IMG/VR virus record: IMGVR_UViG_3300043410_000181
Coordinates: 1-42,174 of that record
DNA length: 42,174 nt
Reading direction: 5' to 3' (one strand)
From: a virus
Shown: positions 18,108 to 26,296 of the stretch, one piece after another
How positions within the stretch are numbered: the first letter of the stretch is position 1
How the letters are laid out: each line of letters opens with the position of its first letter
The notes under the pieces: generated by a model
Databases searched by the model: none
The model's input: the letters and a program-made list of their open reading frames with translations, nothing else
Told to the model about the DNA's origin: nothing
Position numbers and translations under genes: made by a program

Positions 18108-19320
18108 CACAGAATCAAAATTGATCTCAGCCGTACTTGCTGATAAGCAGATGCATGTACTTCTTCAGGCTAATGTTGATAATATCCTAAAGACACACAA
18201 GGATATCTGGAACTTTATTAGACTATATTTTGAAAACAATGCGTCAGTTCCACCAGTATCTTTGGTTGTAGAAAAGTTCCGTGATTTTCAGCCAGAGGCA
18301 AGTGTTGGTGCTACAAAGCATCACCTAGAAGAACTACAGGCTGAGTACATGACTGATAGCCTTAAGGATATCATTCGTACTGCTGCTGCAGACATTCAGG
18401 CTGATAAGGGAGTAGATGCACTTGAAGCACTAATCTCTAAGACATCAGAACTACGTAAAAATACTGCTGCAATTCGTGATATTGATGCAACAGACCTTGA
18501 GTCAGCAGTTGCATATTATGAGAATGTAAAAAAACAAGCAGAGCTGGGTCTATCAGGAATCAAGACTGGATTACCAGGATTTGATAACTACTTACCTGCT
18601 GGAATTATGCCAGGACAGCTAGGTGTTATGCTTGCATATCCAGGTATTGGTAAGTCATGGCTATCGCTATATTTTGCGGTACAGGCATGGAGGCAAGGCA
18701 AATCACCTATGATCGTATCACTTGAAATGAGTGAGACAGAAGTTCGTAACCGTGTATTTGCTATTATGGGAGATGGCCTTTGGTCACACCGCAAGCTTTC
18801 ATCTGGTCAAATTGAAATTGAAGACCTTAAGATGTGGCACAAGAAGGCCCTTCAAGGTAAGCCAGAGTTTCACATTATTTCTAACGATTCTGGTGGAGAA
18901 GTAACGCCATCTGTATTACGTGGAAAGATTGATCAATATAAGCCAGACTTTGTAGTCGTTGACTATCTTCAGCTTATGAGCCCAAATCAAAAGTCAGACA
19001 ATGAAACTGTACGTATGAAGAACTTGTCTCGTGAACTAAAGCTCATGGCTATTAGTGAAGAAGTACCAATTATTGCAATTTCGTCTGCTACTCCTGATGA
19101 TGTTACAAAGCTTGATACTGTACCTACTCTTGGACAGACTGCCTGGTCACGTCAGATTGCATACGATGCTGACTGGGTACTTGCTCTGGGTCGTGGAACT
19201 AACTCTGATATCATTGAGTGTGTATTCCGTAAGAACCGTAATGGATTTATGGGTGAATTCCTTGTTCAGGCAGATTTTGACAAGGGATACTACAAGTACA
19301 AGGACTTTGAGGATAATTAA
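18100..19320 (+). CDS. dnaB: DnaB-like replicative DNA helicase
   Basis: This 406-residue RecA-fold helicase would unwind DNA at the phage fork. The Walker A motif AYPGIGKS is at residues 179-186, followed by the DnaB-style VSLEMSETEVRNRVFA. The Walker B motif VVVDYLQLM has Asp288. Further C-terminal elements include LSRELKLMA, an AISSA strand and a closing RKNRNGFMGEF. The N-terminal ~110 residues are helical and shorter than the usual DnaB primase-interaction domain, so the protein is compact compared with the ~450-residue cellular enzyme. It overlaps the upstream small gene by 8 nt and the primase by 1 nt, forming a helicase-primase pair. Confidence 0.92.
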   Translation: MSNTESKLISAVLADKQMHVLLQANVDNILKTHKDIWNFIRLYFENNASVPPVSLVVEKFRDFQPEASVGATKHHLEELQAEYMTDSLKDIIRTAAADIQADKGVDALEALISKTSELRKNTAAIRDIDATDLESAVAYYENVKKQAELGLSGIKTGLPGFDNYLPAGIMPGQLGVMLAYPGIGKSWLSLYFAVQAWRQGKSPMIVSLEMSETEVRNRVFAIMGDGLWSHRKLSSGQIEIEDLKMWHKKALQGKPEFHIISNDSGGEVTPSVLRGKIDQYKPDFVVVDYLQLMSPNQKSDNETVRMKNLSRELKLMAISEEVPIIAISSATPDDVTKLDTVPTLGQTAWSRQIAYDADWVLALGRGTNSDIIECVFRKNRNGFMGEFLVQADFDKGYYKYKDFEDN

Positions 19321-20231
19321 TGTATACCACTGATCAAATCAAAAAGGTACTAGTAGGTTCTGGTATTGACATTGAAAAGGAAGTAGATACTGATTATATT
19401 ATCTTCTGCCCATTCCATGCCAATAATAGAACTCCAGCTGGTGAAGTAGATAAGAACTCTGGAAAGTTCTTTTGTTTCTCATGCCACCATGTAGCTGATT
19501 TGGTAGAAGTTGTGATGCATACAACTGGTAGAACATATTTTGAAGCAGCACGTTTCATTAAGGCTAGAGAAGGACTTTCGTCAATTACTAATGATATTGA
19601 AAAGAAGTTGATTACAGTTCCAGACTATACACAGTATGATCAGGTATTGATTAAGAGATTAAATCTTCAGGCATTAGAGTCGCCAAGAGCAATGCGTTAC
19701 TTTAATGGCAGAGCAATAACTGAAGCAAGCGTAAAACTATTTCAGCTTGGTTTTTCTGAGAAGCAGGATATGGTAACTGTTCCTGTATCAGCACCAGATG
19801 GAATGGAAGTAGGATTCGTTGGAAGATCCATTGAGGGTAAGGATTTTAAAAATACCCCAGGACTTCCAAAATCAAAGATTTTGTTTAACCTACATAGAGT
19901 AAAAACATCTAGTAAGGTATACGTTGTTGAGTCATCTTTTGATGCTATTAGGCTGCACCAATGTGGTTTGCCAGCTGTAGCAACCCTAGGGGCTAACGTA
20001 TCGACTAAACAAATAGAACTTCTTCGCAAATACTTTAACTCTGTATTTGTAGTTGCAGACAATGACGAGGCAGGCGGTAACATGAAAGATAAGATTGTTG
20101 AAAATCTTAAGTCCATGGTTACTGTAATCAAGTTAGACAGCAAGTACAAGGACATTGGAGATATGAGCGATGAAGACATAAAAAAGCTAGATATGTCATT
20201 TGACAAATCAATAATGGCTATGCTAAACTAA
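19320..20231 (+). CDS. dnaG: Short DnaG-like DNA primase
   Basis: This 303-residue primase makes RNA primers for lagging-strand synthesis. A CHC2-type zinc ribbon is at Cys30, His33, Cys52 and Cys55 (CPFH...CFSC). The Toprim catalytic part has Glu204 in VVESSFDA and Asp247/Asp249 in VADNDEAGG. The middle region has LGFSEKQDMVTVPV and the G..GRSI element typical of DnaG cores. It is about half the length of bacterial DnaG and lacks the C-terminal helicase-binding domain, so contact with the helicase must differ. Its start overlaps the helicase stop. Confidence 0.9.
   Translation: MYTTDQIKKVLVGSGIDIEKEVDTDYIIFCPFHANNRTPAGEVDKNSGKFFCFSCHHVADLVEVVMHTTGRTYFEAARFIKAREGLSSITNDIEKKLITVPDYTQYDQVLIKRLNLQALESPRAMRYFNGRAITEASVKLFQLGFSEKQDMVTVPVSAPDGMEVGFVGRSIEGKDFKNTPGLPKSKILFNLHRVKTSSKVYVVESSFDAIRLHQCGLPAVATLGANVSTKQIELLRKYFNSVFVVADNDEAGGNMKDKIVENLKSMVTVIKLDSKYKDIGDMSDEDIKKLDMSFDKSIMAMLN
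20200..20229 (+). promoter_or_regulatory. Promoter candidate for the SSB-like gene
   Basis: TTGACA (20200) and TAAACT (20224) are 18 nt apart, with a TGC directly before the -10. It overlaps the 3' end of the primase gene and would start transcription near 20236, just ahead of an AAGGAGA ribosome site. The -10 matches only four of six consensus bases. Confidence 0.4.
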
Positions 20232-20259
20232 TACAACAACAAACAATAAGGAGAACACC

Positions 20260-20913
20260 ATGGGTGTAATTAAAGGGCTAAAGGATATCAATGCAATCCT
20301 TGATAAGCCAAAGTATGAAAACACTGGAGCAAAAGTTCGCTGGGTAAAGCTAGCTGATGGTCAAGCTGCAAAGATCCGCTTCGTTGAAGAGCTGGACTCT
20401 GATTCTGCACACTACGATGAAAAGCGTGGTATGTCTGTGGTAATTGCACAGCACACTAATCCAAAGGATTACAAGCGTATGGCTGCTTGTACTATGGAGA
20501 CAGAAGGTCGCTGCTTTGCTTGTGAGATGGCCCGTAAGGAGCCAAAGGCTGGTTGGCGTTCAAAGCTTCGCTTCTACTGCAATGTTCTTGTTGATGATGG
20601 ACTAGAGGCACCATATATTGCTGTTTGGTCACAGGGTGTTACCAAGCAGTCTGCATTTAACACTATTCGTGAATATGCACTTGAGACTGGTTCTATTTCA
20701 AACCTAGAGTGGAAGCTAAAGCGTAATGGTCAGGGAACTGAGACCAACTACACACTTCTTCCTACTAAGCCAGACTCAGAGCCATTTGTATGGGGAGACT
20801 ATGAGTTCCACAACCTTGAGAAGGTTGTTCGTGAAGTACCTTATCCAGAGCAGGAAGCATTCTACTTTGGTTTCGATACTCCATCTGTAACATCAACCAA
20901 CATTGATTGGTAA
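20260..20913 (+). CDS. Single-stranded DNA-binding protein candidate (gp32-like zinc site)
   Basis: This 217-residue protein lies between primase and polymerase. It carries one His and three Cys (H65-x11-C77-x7-C85-x2-C88), close in order and spacing to the zinc site of T4 gp32. Around it are basic and aromatic residues (KLRFYCNVLV, YIAVWSQGV) suited to an OB fold. A very strong AAGGAGA ribosome site, its own promoter candidate upstream and a strong terminator right after fit a protein needed in high amount. It lacks the classic acidic DF C-terminal tail, ending instead in NIDW. The SSB call rests on the zinc spacing and on location. Confidence 0.65.
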   Translation: MGVIKGLKDINAILDKPKYENTGAKVRWVKLADGQAAKIRFVEELDSDSAHYDEKRGMSVVIAQHTNPKDYKRMAACTMETEGRCFACEMARKEPKAGWRSKLRFYCNVLVDDGLEAPYIAVWSQGVTKQSAFNTIREYALETGSISNLEWKLKRNGQGTETNYTLLPTKPDSEPFVWGDYEFHNLEKVVREVPYPEQEAFYFGFDTPSVTSTNIDW

Positions 20914-20926
20914 TTAAGTTTGATTT

Positions 20927-20961
20927 GGGGGTAACTTCGGTTGCCCCCATTTCATCTTTTT
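20927..20961 (+). terminator. Intrinsic terminator after the SSB-like gene
   Basis: A 9-bp stem (20927-20935 with 20940-20948; GGGGGTAAC/GTTGCCCCC, one G-T pair) closes a TTCG tetraloop, then a T-rich tail to 20961. It stands 13 nt after the stop codon and just ahead of the polymerase promoter. Confidence 0.85.
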
Positions 20962-20964
20962 AGC

Positions 20965-20993
20965 TTGACAAATAATAATAAAAATGCAATAAT
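20965..20993 (+). promoter_or_regulatory. Promoter for the polymerase operon
   Basis: TTGACA at 20965 and AATAAT at 20988 are 17 nt apart, with a TGC extension before the -10. It follows the terminator by 3 nt. The start point would be near 21000, with AAAGGA ahead of the ATG at 21025. Confidence 0.7.
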
Positions 20994-21024
20994 TATATAC
21001 ACAACAATTTAGATAAAGGAAATT

Positions 21025-24000
21025 ATGAGTTACGCTGGCTTGCATGTCCACACACACTACTCGCTATTTGACGGAATTGCAACACCACAGGAATATGTGG
21101 ATCGTGCCGTAGAGCTGGGAATGCCAGCAATTGCAATCACTGACCATGGAAGTCTATCTGGACACCGTGAAATGTATCGTGCTGCTAAAGAAGCAGGAAT
21201 TAAACCAATTTTGGGTATCGAAGGGTATATTACAAAAGACCGCTTTGACCACACAGACAAGAAGGAAAACAACGACCCTCTTGATCTAAACTATAACCAC
21301 CTTATTATTATTGCAAAGAATGCTAAGGGTCTACAGAATCTAAACAAACTTAATGAGATTGCTTGGACCGAAGGATTTTATAAGAAGCCACGTATTGACT
21401 GGGACATCCTAGAGCAGTACAAGGATGGGCTCATCATTACATCTGGATGTCTGTCTGGTGTTTTGGCTAAGGCAATTGAGGCTAATGAGTTTGCATATGC
21501 CAAGGAGCACATTCAGAAGTGTAAGGCTATCTTTGGAGATGATTACTACATTGAAGTTATGCCACACAACCCACCAGAGATTAATAAGGCTCTGCTAGAC
21601 CTAGCAGATGAATTTGGCATTAAACCTGTTGTAACACCAGACTGCCATCACTCTGATCCATCACAGAAGGAAATTCAAGAGCTAAAGCTAATTCTTAATT
21701 CATACTCAAACAAGGTTGAAAAGGGTGCTACATACGAAGGATCAAAGAAGTATGACAATCTTATGGACCGTCTAGATTATCTATATGGTGCAGACCGTCA
21801 GATGTCATTTAATAAGTTTGAGATTCATCTACTATCTGATGAGGAAATGCATAACGCCATGAAGGCACAGGGTATTGACCGTGAAGATATGTATGAAGCT
21901 ACTCGTGAGATTGTTGATAAGGTAGAAGATTATAAGATTAAGGATCATCAGGACCTTCTTCCTGTACAGTACCAGAATCCAAATCAGGAACTGCGTGACC
22001 TTGCACTTGAAGGTCTAAAGCAGCGTGGTATTGAAACTGAAGAATATATGAAGCGTCTTGATGAAGAGCTAGAGGTTATTGAGGCAAAAAACTTTGGACC
22101 ATACTTTCTAGTTGTTCGCTCTATGATTTCATGGGCTAAGAAAGAGGGAATTATGGTTGGCCCAGGCCGTGGTTCTGCTGCAGGTTCACTTCTATGCTAT
22201 GCCCTTGGTATCACTGATATTGATCCAATTGAGCATGGACTCCTATTTTTCCGATTCATTAACCCAGAGCGTAATGACTTCCCAGATATTGATACTGACA
22301 TCCAGGACTCACGCCGTGAAGAAGTAAAGGATTACCTAGTACGTCAGTATAAGCATGTTGCATCTATTGCTACCTTCCTACAGTTCCGTGGCAAAGGTAT
22401 GGTTCGTGATATTGCACGTACCCTAAACGTACCACTAGCAGATGTTAACAAGGTTCTAAAGGTTGTTGATGACTGGGATGACTACTGCTCTTCAAAGCAG
22501 TCAGCATGGTTCCGTGAGAAGTATCCTGAGATTGAAACTTATGGAGACCTTCTGCGTGGCCGTATTCGTGGTACTGGTATCCACGCTGCAGGTGTTGTAA
22601 CATCAAAGCAGCCTATCTTTAAGTTTGCACCATTAGAGACTCGTACGTCTCCAGGTAACAAGGAGCGTATCCCTGTTGTAGCGGTAGACATGGAAGAAGC
22701 AGAACGTATTGGTCTAATTAAGATCGATGCACTTGGTCTAAAGACTCTGTCTGTACTTAAAGATACTCTTAATATTATCGAGGAACGTCATGATAAGAAG
22801 ATTGACCTACTATCTGTAGATATGGATGATGCCAATGTCTATCGCATGCTTTCTGATGGGTATACTAAGGGTGTCTTTCAATGTGAAGCTACTCCATACA
22901 CCAACTTGCTTGTTAAGATGGGTGTAAAGAACCTAGCAGAACTTGCTGCTTCTAATGCCCTAGTTCGCCCAGGTGCTGCCAATACAATTGGTAAGGACTA
23001 CATTGCTCGTAAGCAAGGTCGTCAAAACATTGATTATAAGCACCAAGTTATGAAGTCATTTACCGCAGAAACCTATGGATGTATTCTATATCAGGAACAG
23101 GTTATGCAGGCTTGTACAGAACTTGGCGGTATGACAATGGCTGAGGCTGACAAGGTTCGTAAGATCATTGGTAAGAAGAAGGATGCAAAGGAGTTTGACC
23201 AGTTTAAGGACAAGTTCGTTAAGGGTGCATCACGATTCCTATCGCCAAACGTTGCTGAAGACCTATGGACAGACTTTGAGGCACATGCTGGATACTCATT
23301 TAATAAGTCTCACGCTGTAGCCTACTCAACGCTTTCATACTGGACAGCATGGCTAAAGTATCACTATCCTCTAGAGTTTATGTATTCAATTCTCAAGAAT
23401 GAGAAGGACAAGGATGCACGTACAGAGTATCTAATCGAAACAAAGCGTATGGGAATCTCTATCAAGCTTCCACACGTAAATGATTCAGATGCTGACTTTA
23501 AGATTGAGGGTAAGGGTATTCGATTTGGTCTAACTGGTATTAAGTATATCTCTGATAATATTGCATCAAAGTATATGGCTGCTCGTCCATTCAATAGTTA
23601 CAAGGAACTTGAAGAGTTCACCTTTGGAAAGGGTAATGGAGTTAATAGTCGTGCACTACAAGCAATGAGAGTTATTGGTGCTGCTACTTTCCAAGATCAA
23701 CCACGCAATGACCAGGAAATTCGTGAAAACCTATATGAATATCTAAATCTTCCAGAGTTCAACATTACAGTGCCACAGCACTATCATGCATTCATTAGTG
23801 ATGTTGAAGAGTTTGAAGAGAAGGGTTCATTTATTCTAATGGGCATGGTTAAGGAAATTAAACGTGGTAAGGGATGGTCTCGTGTGGAGATTCTAGACAA
23901 GACTGGTAGCGTTGGAATCTTTGATGAAGAGCAGACCACAATTGAGACTGGTAAGACATATCTTATTCTTGCAAGTGATAACCGTATTACTGAGGCAATT

Positions 24001-24300
24001 CAAATTGACGATATTGGCAAGGTAGAGTCAGCACTAGTTAAATATTTGAACTATAAGCAATTACCTTATAAGGATGAAGAAATGTTTGTAGTATCTTTCA
24101 AGCCACGCATTACAAAGGCTGGCAAGAAAATGGCTACATTGACAGTAGCAGATGCATCTAGAGAGTTGCACCCAATTACGGTGTTCCCTACAGCATTTGC
24201 AAAAGCATATATGAAGATTCAAGAAGGGTCTGCATATAAATTTGATTTGGGTAAAACCAAGGATGGAACAGTAATTATGGAGGATGTACATGCAATTTGA
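21025..24300 (+). CDS. dnaE: DNA polymerase III alpha subunit (replicative polymerase)
   Basis: This 1,091-residue C-family polymerase is the phage replicase. An intact-looking PHP domain opens the protein (H7, H9 in LHVHTHYS; D40-H41 in AITDHGSLSG), so it may keep metal-dependent phosphoesterase or proofreading activity. The catalytic carboxylates are D421, D423 and D425 in PDIDTD, after the GPGRGSAAGSLLCYALGI palm element. Fingers motifs such as FQCEATPYTNLLVKMGVK and ILYQEQVMQACTELGGM follow, then an OB-fold near residues 935-1000. Length is slightly below bacterial DnaE (~1,160). No sliding clamp, clamp loader or separate epsilon exonuclease is in the window, so it may use host factors. 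It ends inside the MazG gene. Confidence 0.97.
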   Translation: MSYAGLHVHTHYSLFDGIATPQEYVDRAVELGMPAIAITDHGSLSGHREMYRAAKEAGIKPILGIEGYITKDRFDHTDKKENNDPLDLNYNHLIIIAKNAKGLQNLNKLNEIAWTEGFYKKPRIDWDILEQYKDGLIITSGCLSGVLAKAIEANEFAYAKEHIQKCKAIFGDDYYIEVMPHNPPEINKALLDLADEFGIKPVVTPDCHHSDPSQKEIQELKLILNSYSNKVEKGATYEGSKKYDNLMDRLDYLYGADRQMSFNKFEIHLLSDEEMHNAMKAQGIDREDMYEATREIVDKVEDYKIKDHQDLLPVQYQNPNQELRDLALEGLKQRGIETEEYMKRLDEELEVIEAKNFGPYFLVVRSMISWAKKEGIMVGPGRGSAAGSLLCYALGITDIDPIEHGLLFFRFINPERNDFPDIDTDIQDSRREEVKDYLVRQYKHVASIATFLQFRGKGMVRDIARTLNVPLADVNKVLKVVDDWDDYCSSKQSAWFREKYPEIETYGDLLRGRIRGTGIHAAGVVTSKQPIFKFAPLETRTSPGNKERIPVVAVDMEEAERIGLIKIDALGLKTLSVLKDTLNIIEERHDKKIDLLSVDMDDANVYRMLSDGYTKGVFQCEATPYTNLLVKMGVKNLAELAASNALVRPGAANTIGKDYIARKQGRQNIDYKHQVMKSFTAETYGCILYQEQVMQACTELGGMTMAEADKVRKIIGKKKDAKEFDQFKDKFVKGASRFLSPNVAEDLWTDFEAHAGYSFNKSHAVAYSTLSYWTAWLKYHYPLEFMYSILKNEKDKDARTEYLIETKRMGISIKLPHVNDSDADFKIEGKGIRFGLTGIKYISDNIASKYMAARPFNSYKELEEFTFGKGNGVNSRALQAMRVIGAATFQDQPRNDQEIRENLYEYLNLPEFNITVPQHYHAFISDVEEFEEKGSFILMGMVKEIKRGKGWSRVEILDKTGSVGIFDEEQTTIETGKTYLILASDNRITEAIQIDDIGKVESALVKYLNYKQLPYKDEEMFVVSFKPRITKAGKKMATLTVADASRELHPITVFPTAFAKAYMKIQEGSAYKFDLGKTKDGTVIMEDVHAI

Positions 24301-24610
24301 TGATTGGGCAGAAGAGTTACACAAGACTGCAGTAGAAAAAGGCTTTTGGCCAGAAGACGTAGATGATATCTTTATCACAAAACAGCTAATGATGATTGTG
24401 TCAGAAGCTGTAGAGGTAATGGAAGCTATTCGTAAGGATAAGGGAGAAGATCAGGTTGCAGATGAAATGGCAGATATTCTTATCCGTACTCTAGATCTGT
24501 ATGCAGGACTTGTAGAAAACGGGTATACTAGAACTTCCCTAGATTATGCTATGGAAAAGAAAACTAATTTTAATAAGACTAGACCAGAAAGACACGGAGT
24601 GAGATTCTAA
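24290..24610 (+). CDS. mazG: MazG-like nucleotide pyrophosphohydrolase
   Basis: This 106-residue protein has the MazG fold signature: E..E in SEAVEVMEA, then a helix and E..D in VADEMADILIRTLD, which bind Mg2+ for cleaving NTPs to NMP and pyrophosphate. Phage MazG proteins sanitise or adjust nucleotide pools, or lower ppGpp. There are two in-frame ATGs (24284 and 24290). GGAGG abuts the first with no spacer and lies 6 nt ahead of the second, so I choose 24290. It overlaps the polymerase end by 11 nt and the redoxin start by 1 nt. Confidence 0.85.
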   Translation: MQFDDWAEELHKTAVEKGFWPEDVDDIFITKQLMMIVSEAVEVMEAIRKDKGEDQVADEMADILIRTLDLYAGLVENGYTRTSLDYAMEKKTNFNKTRPERHGVRF

Positions 24611-24837
24611 TGATTAAAGTATATACAAATGAAAACTGCGTACAGTGTGACCAGACAAAGAAGTTCTTGGATAGCGAAGGAATTGCATATGAGGTTAAGC
24701 CATTTGCAGAAAATCCAGATGATCTAAAGCGTTTTGTTGATCTTGGATTCAGAGCAGCACCAATCGTAGAAACAGAAAATGACGTTTGGTCTGGCTTCAA
24801 GATTGATAAGCTAAAGTCTTTGAAAGCAGTAAACTAA
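24610..24837 (+). CDS. nrdH: NrdH-type glutaredoxin-like protein
   Basis: This 75-residue redoxin has the active-site pair C10-V-Q-C13 near the N-terminus and the NrdH features FRAAPIVET (cis-Pro loop) and WSGFKIDKLK at the C-terminus. NrdH carries electrons from thioredoxin reductase to ribonucleotide reductase. The only RNR in the window is the B12-dependent enzyme at 35460, whose C-terminal Cys pair needs such a reductant. Tandem 1-nt overlaps with MazG and the RecA-like gene place it in a nucleotide/recombination operon. Confidence 0.9.
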   Translation: MIKVYTNENCVQCDQTKKFLDSEGIAYEVKPFAENPDDLKRFVDLGFRAAPIVETENDVWSGFKIDKLKSLKAVN

Positions 24838-25850
24838 TGACAGTTACAGTAGAAGACGTATTAGCACAACTAAATCCAAAACTAAGAAAAGGAATTATGA
24901 TTGGTGACTCTGTTCCAGAGACAGAGTATCAGCCAACTCCTAGCTTTGGTCTAAATAGAGCACTCAATGGTGGATTACCATATGGTCGTCAGGTACTTAT
25001 CTGGGGATCAAAGTCATCTGCTAAATCATCTGTATGCCTTCAGACAATTGCCTTAGCACAAAAAGAGGGAAAAGTCTGTGCATGGATTGATGCTGAAATG
25101 TCATATGATAAGTCATGGGCAGAAAAGCTTGGGGTAGATACTTCAAAGCTTATTGTGTCTCAAGCACGTACAATCAACGACATGGTAGATGTAGGAACAC
25201 AGCTTATGAATGCTGGGGTAGATTTGATTGTTGTTGACTCAATCACATCATTGCTTCCTGCAATCTATTTTGAAAAGGATTCAGATGAACTTAAGCAACT
25301 AGAGAATACGAAGCAAATTGGTGCAGAAGCACGTGACTTTAGCAATGCCGTTAAGATGCTTAATTATGCTAATAATAAGGTAAAGCCTACACTGCTTATT
25401 TTTATCAGCCAGTCTCGCAATAATATTAGTGCTATGTATACTAGCCAGCAGCCTACAGGTGGAACATCTGTTAAGTTCTACTCGTCTACCATCATTAAGC
25501 TATTCTCATCTGAATCAGATAACCAAGCTATTAAGGGTAAGATTCAGGTTGGAGATAAGCTTCTTGAAGAGAAAATTGGACGTAAGGTACGTTGGGACTT
25601 GCAGTTCTCTAAGACATCTCCAGCATTCCAAGGTGGGGAATATGACTTCTATTTCCGTGGCCCAGAGGTTGGAGTAGATAGCATTGGTGACCTAGTAGAT
25701 ACCGCTGAATCAATTGGCATTATCAATAGAACTGGTGCATGGTATCAGTTAGAAGACGGTACAAAGATTCAGGGTAGAGAAGCATTTATAGCAAGAGTTA
25801 AAGAAGATCTAGACCTACAAGATTCAATTAGGGCAAAGCTAAATGGCTAA
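24837..25850 (+). CDS. recA: RecA/UvsX-like recombinase
   Basis: This 337-residue protein has a RecA core. The Walker A-like GSKSSAKS is at residues 57-64, where the standard sequence is GPESSGKT, so Gly before the catalytic Lys is Ala. The Walker B motif is VDLIVVDSIT (~128-136). A DNA-binding loop with ISQSRNNISAMY and QQPTGGTSVKFYSS follows the L2 pattern. It is close in length to RecA but lacks most of the C-terminal acidic domain. It would form filaments on single-stranded DNA for recombination-dependent replication and repair, working with the nearby exonuclease and RuvC genes. It overlaps the redoxin stop by 1 nt. Confidence 0.92.
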   Translation: MTVTVEDVLAQLNPKLRKGIMIGDSVPETEYQPTPSFGLNRALNGGLPYGRQVLIWGSKSSAKSSVCLQTIALAQKEGKVCAWIDAEMSYDKSWAEKLGVDTSKLIVSQARTINDMVDVGTQLMNAGVDLIVVDSITSLLPAIYFEKDSDELKQLENTKQIGAEARDFSNAVKMLNYANNKVKPTLLIFISQSRNNISAMYTSQQPTGGTSVKFYSSTIIKLFSSESDNQAIKGKIQVGDKLLEEKIGRKVRWDLQFSKTSPAFQGGEYDFYFRGPEVGVDSIGDLVDTAESIGIINRTGAWYQLEDGTKIQGREAFIARVKEDLDLQDSIRAKLNG

Positions 25851-26022
25851 GTACAGTATTTATTCTGGTGAATTTCTTTGTCATACATGTAAAGAAGTAG
25901 TAAAAAGTCTAAGATTATACCCAGAAACCTATGAGGTAAGTTGGATGTGCTCACAAAAACACTTAACAAGTGTTATAATATATAGAAAGAAAACAAAAAA
26001 GGACTATGAGCGAGAAGAATGA
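25843..26022 (+). CDS. Small zinc-ribbon protein, 59 residues
   Basis: This short gene starts 8 nt inside the recA-like gene end and runs 17 nt into the next gene. The protein has C13-x2-C16 (CHTCKE) and C36-x3-H40 (MCSQKH), a likely zinc knuckle, and a very basic C-terminus (YRKKTKKDYEREE). The aromatic/polar composition and tight overlap on both sides support a real gene. It probably binds nucleic acid or a partner of the recombination genes. Function is unknown; I know it only as a type of small protein common in phage recombination regions. Confidence 0.7.
   Translation: MAKYSIYSGEFLCHTCKEVVKSLRLYPETYEVSWMCSQKHLTSVIIYRKKTKKDYEREE
25971..25979 (+). promoter_or_regulatory. Extended -10 promoter candidate (TGTTATAAT)
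   Basis: TGTTATAAT lies within the zinc-ribbon gene, 26 nt before the next start codon (26006). There is no good -35. It could boost the nuclease-candidate and oxygenase genes that follow. Confidence 0.35.
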
Positions 26023-26296
26023 AAGCAAGCGTATTGGTGCCAAGCAGCACAAAAACTCTGGTAGAAATACCCACAAGGGCGATGCCACGTGGAAAAACTT
26101 TACAGTGGACTTTAAAGAAGTCGGAAAATCTTTCACCATTAACAAAGAGGTTTGGGCTAAAGCAAGCACTGATGCTGTTAGGAATGGCAACGATCCTGCT
26201 ATTTTCATCATTCTTGGTAACGAGGGTATTAGAACACGCTTGGCTGTTATTGAGTTGTCCCTGCTAGAACAAATAATGGAGGAGCACAATGAGTAA
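26006..26296 (+). CDS. PD-(D/E)XK nuclease candidate (resolvase-like)
   Basis: This 96-residue protein has a basic N-terminus (KRIGAKQHKNSGR), then KGDAT with Asp26, a strand NFTVDFKE with Asp35 and Lys37, and a helix WAKASTDAVRNG followed by the strand PAIFIILG. The D...(D/E)xK order and the following helix-strand pattern match small PD-(D/E)XK nucleases found near phage recombination genes. It might cleave Holliday junctions or nicked DNA. The first and third catalytic positions are visible but the family call is mine by eye. It has a 17-nt overlap upstream and 8-nt overlap downstream. Confidence 0.5.
   Translation: MSEKNESKRIGAKQHKNSGRNTHKGDATWKNFTVDFKEVGKSFTINKEVWAKASTDAVRNGNDPAIFIILGNEGIRTRLAVIELSLLEQIMEEHNE

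Noticed and set aside
24524-24529. TATACT before the NrdH gene as another consensus promoter
   Set aside because: There is no TTGACA-like element at 16-18 nt upstream; it is within the MazG coding sequence.
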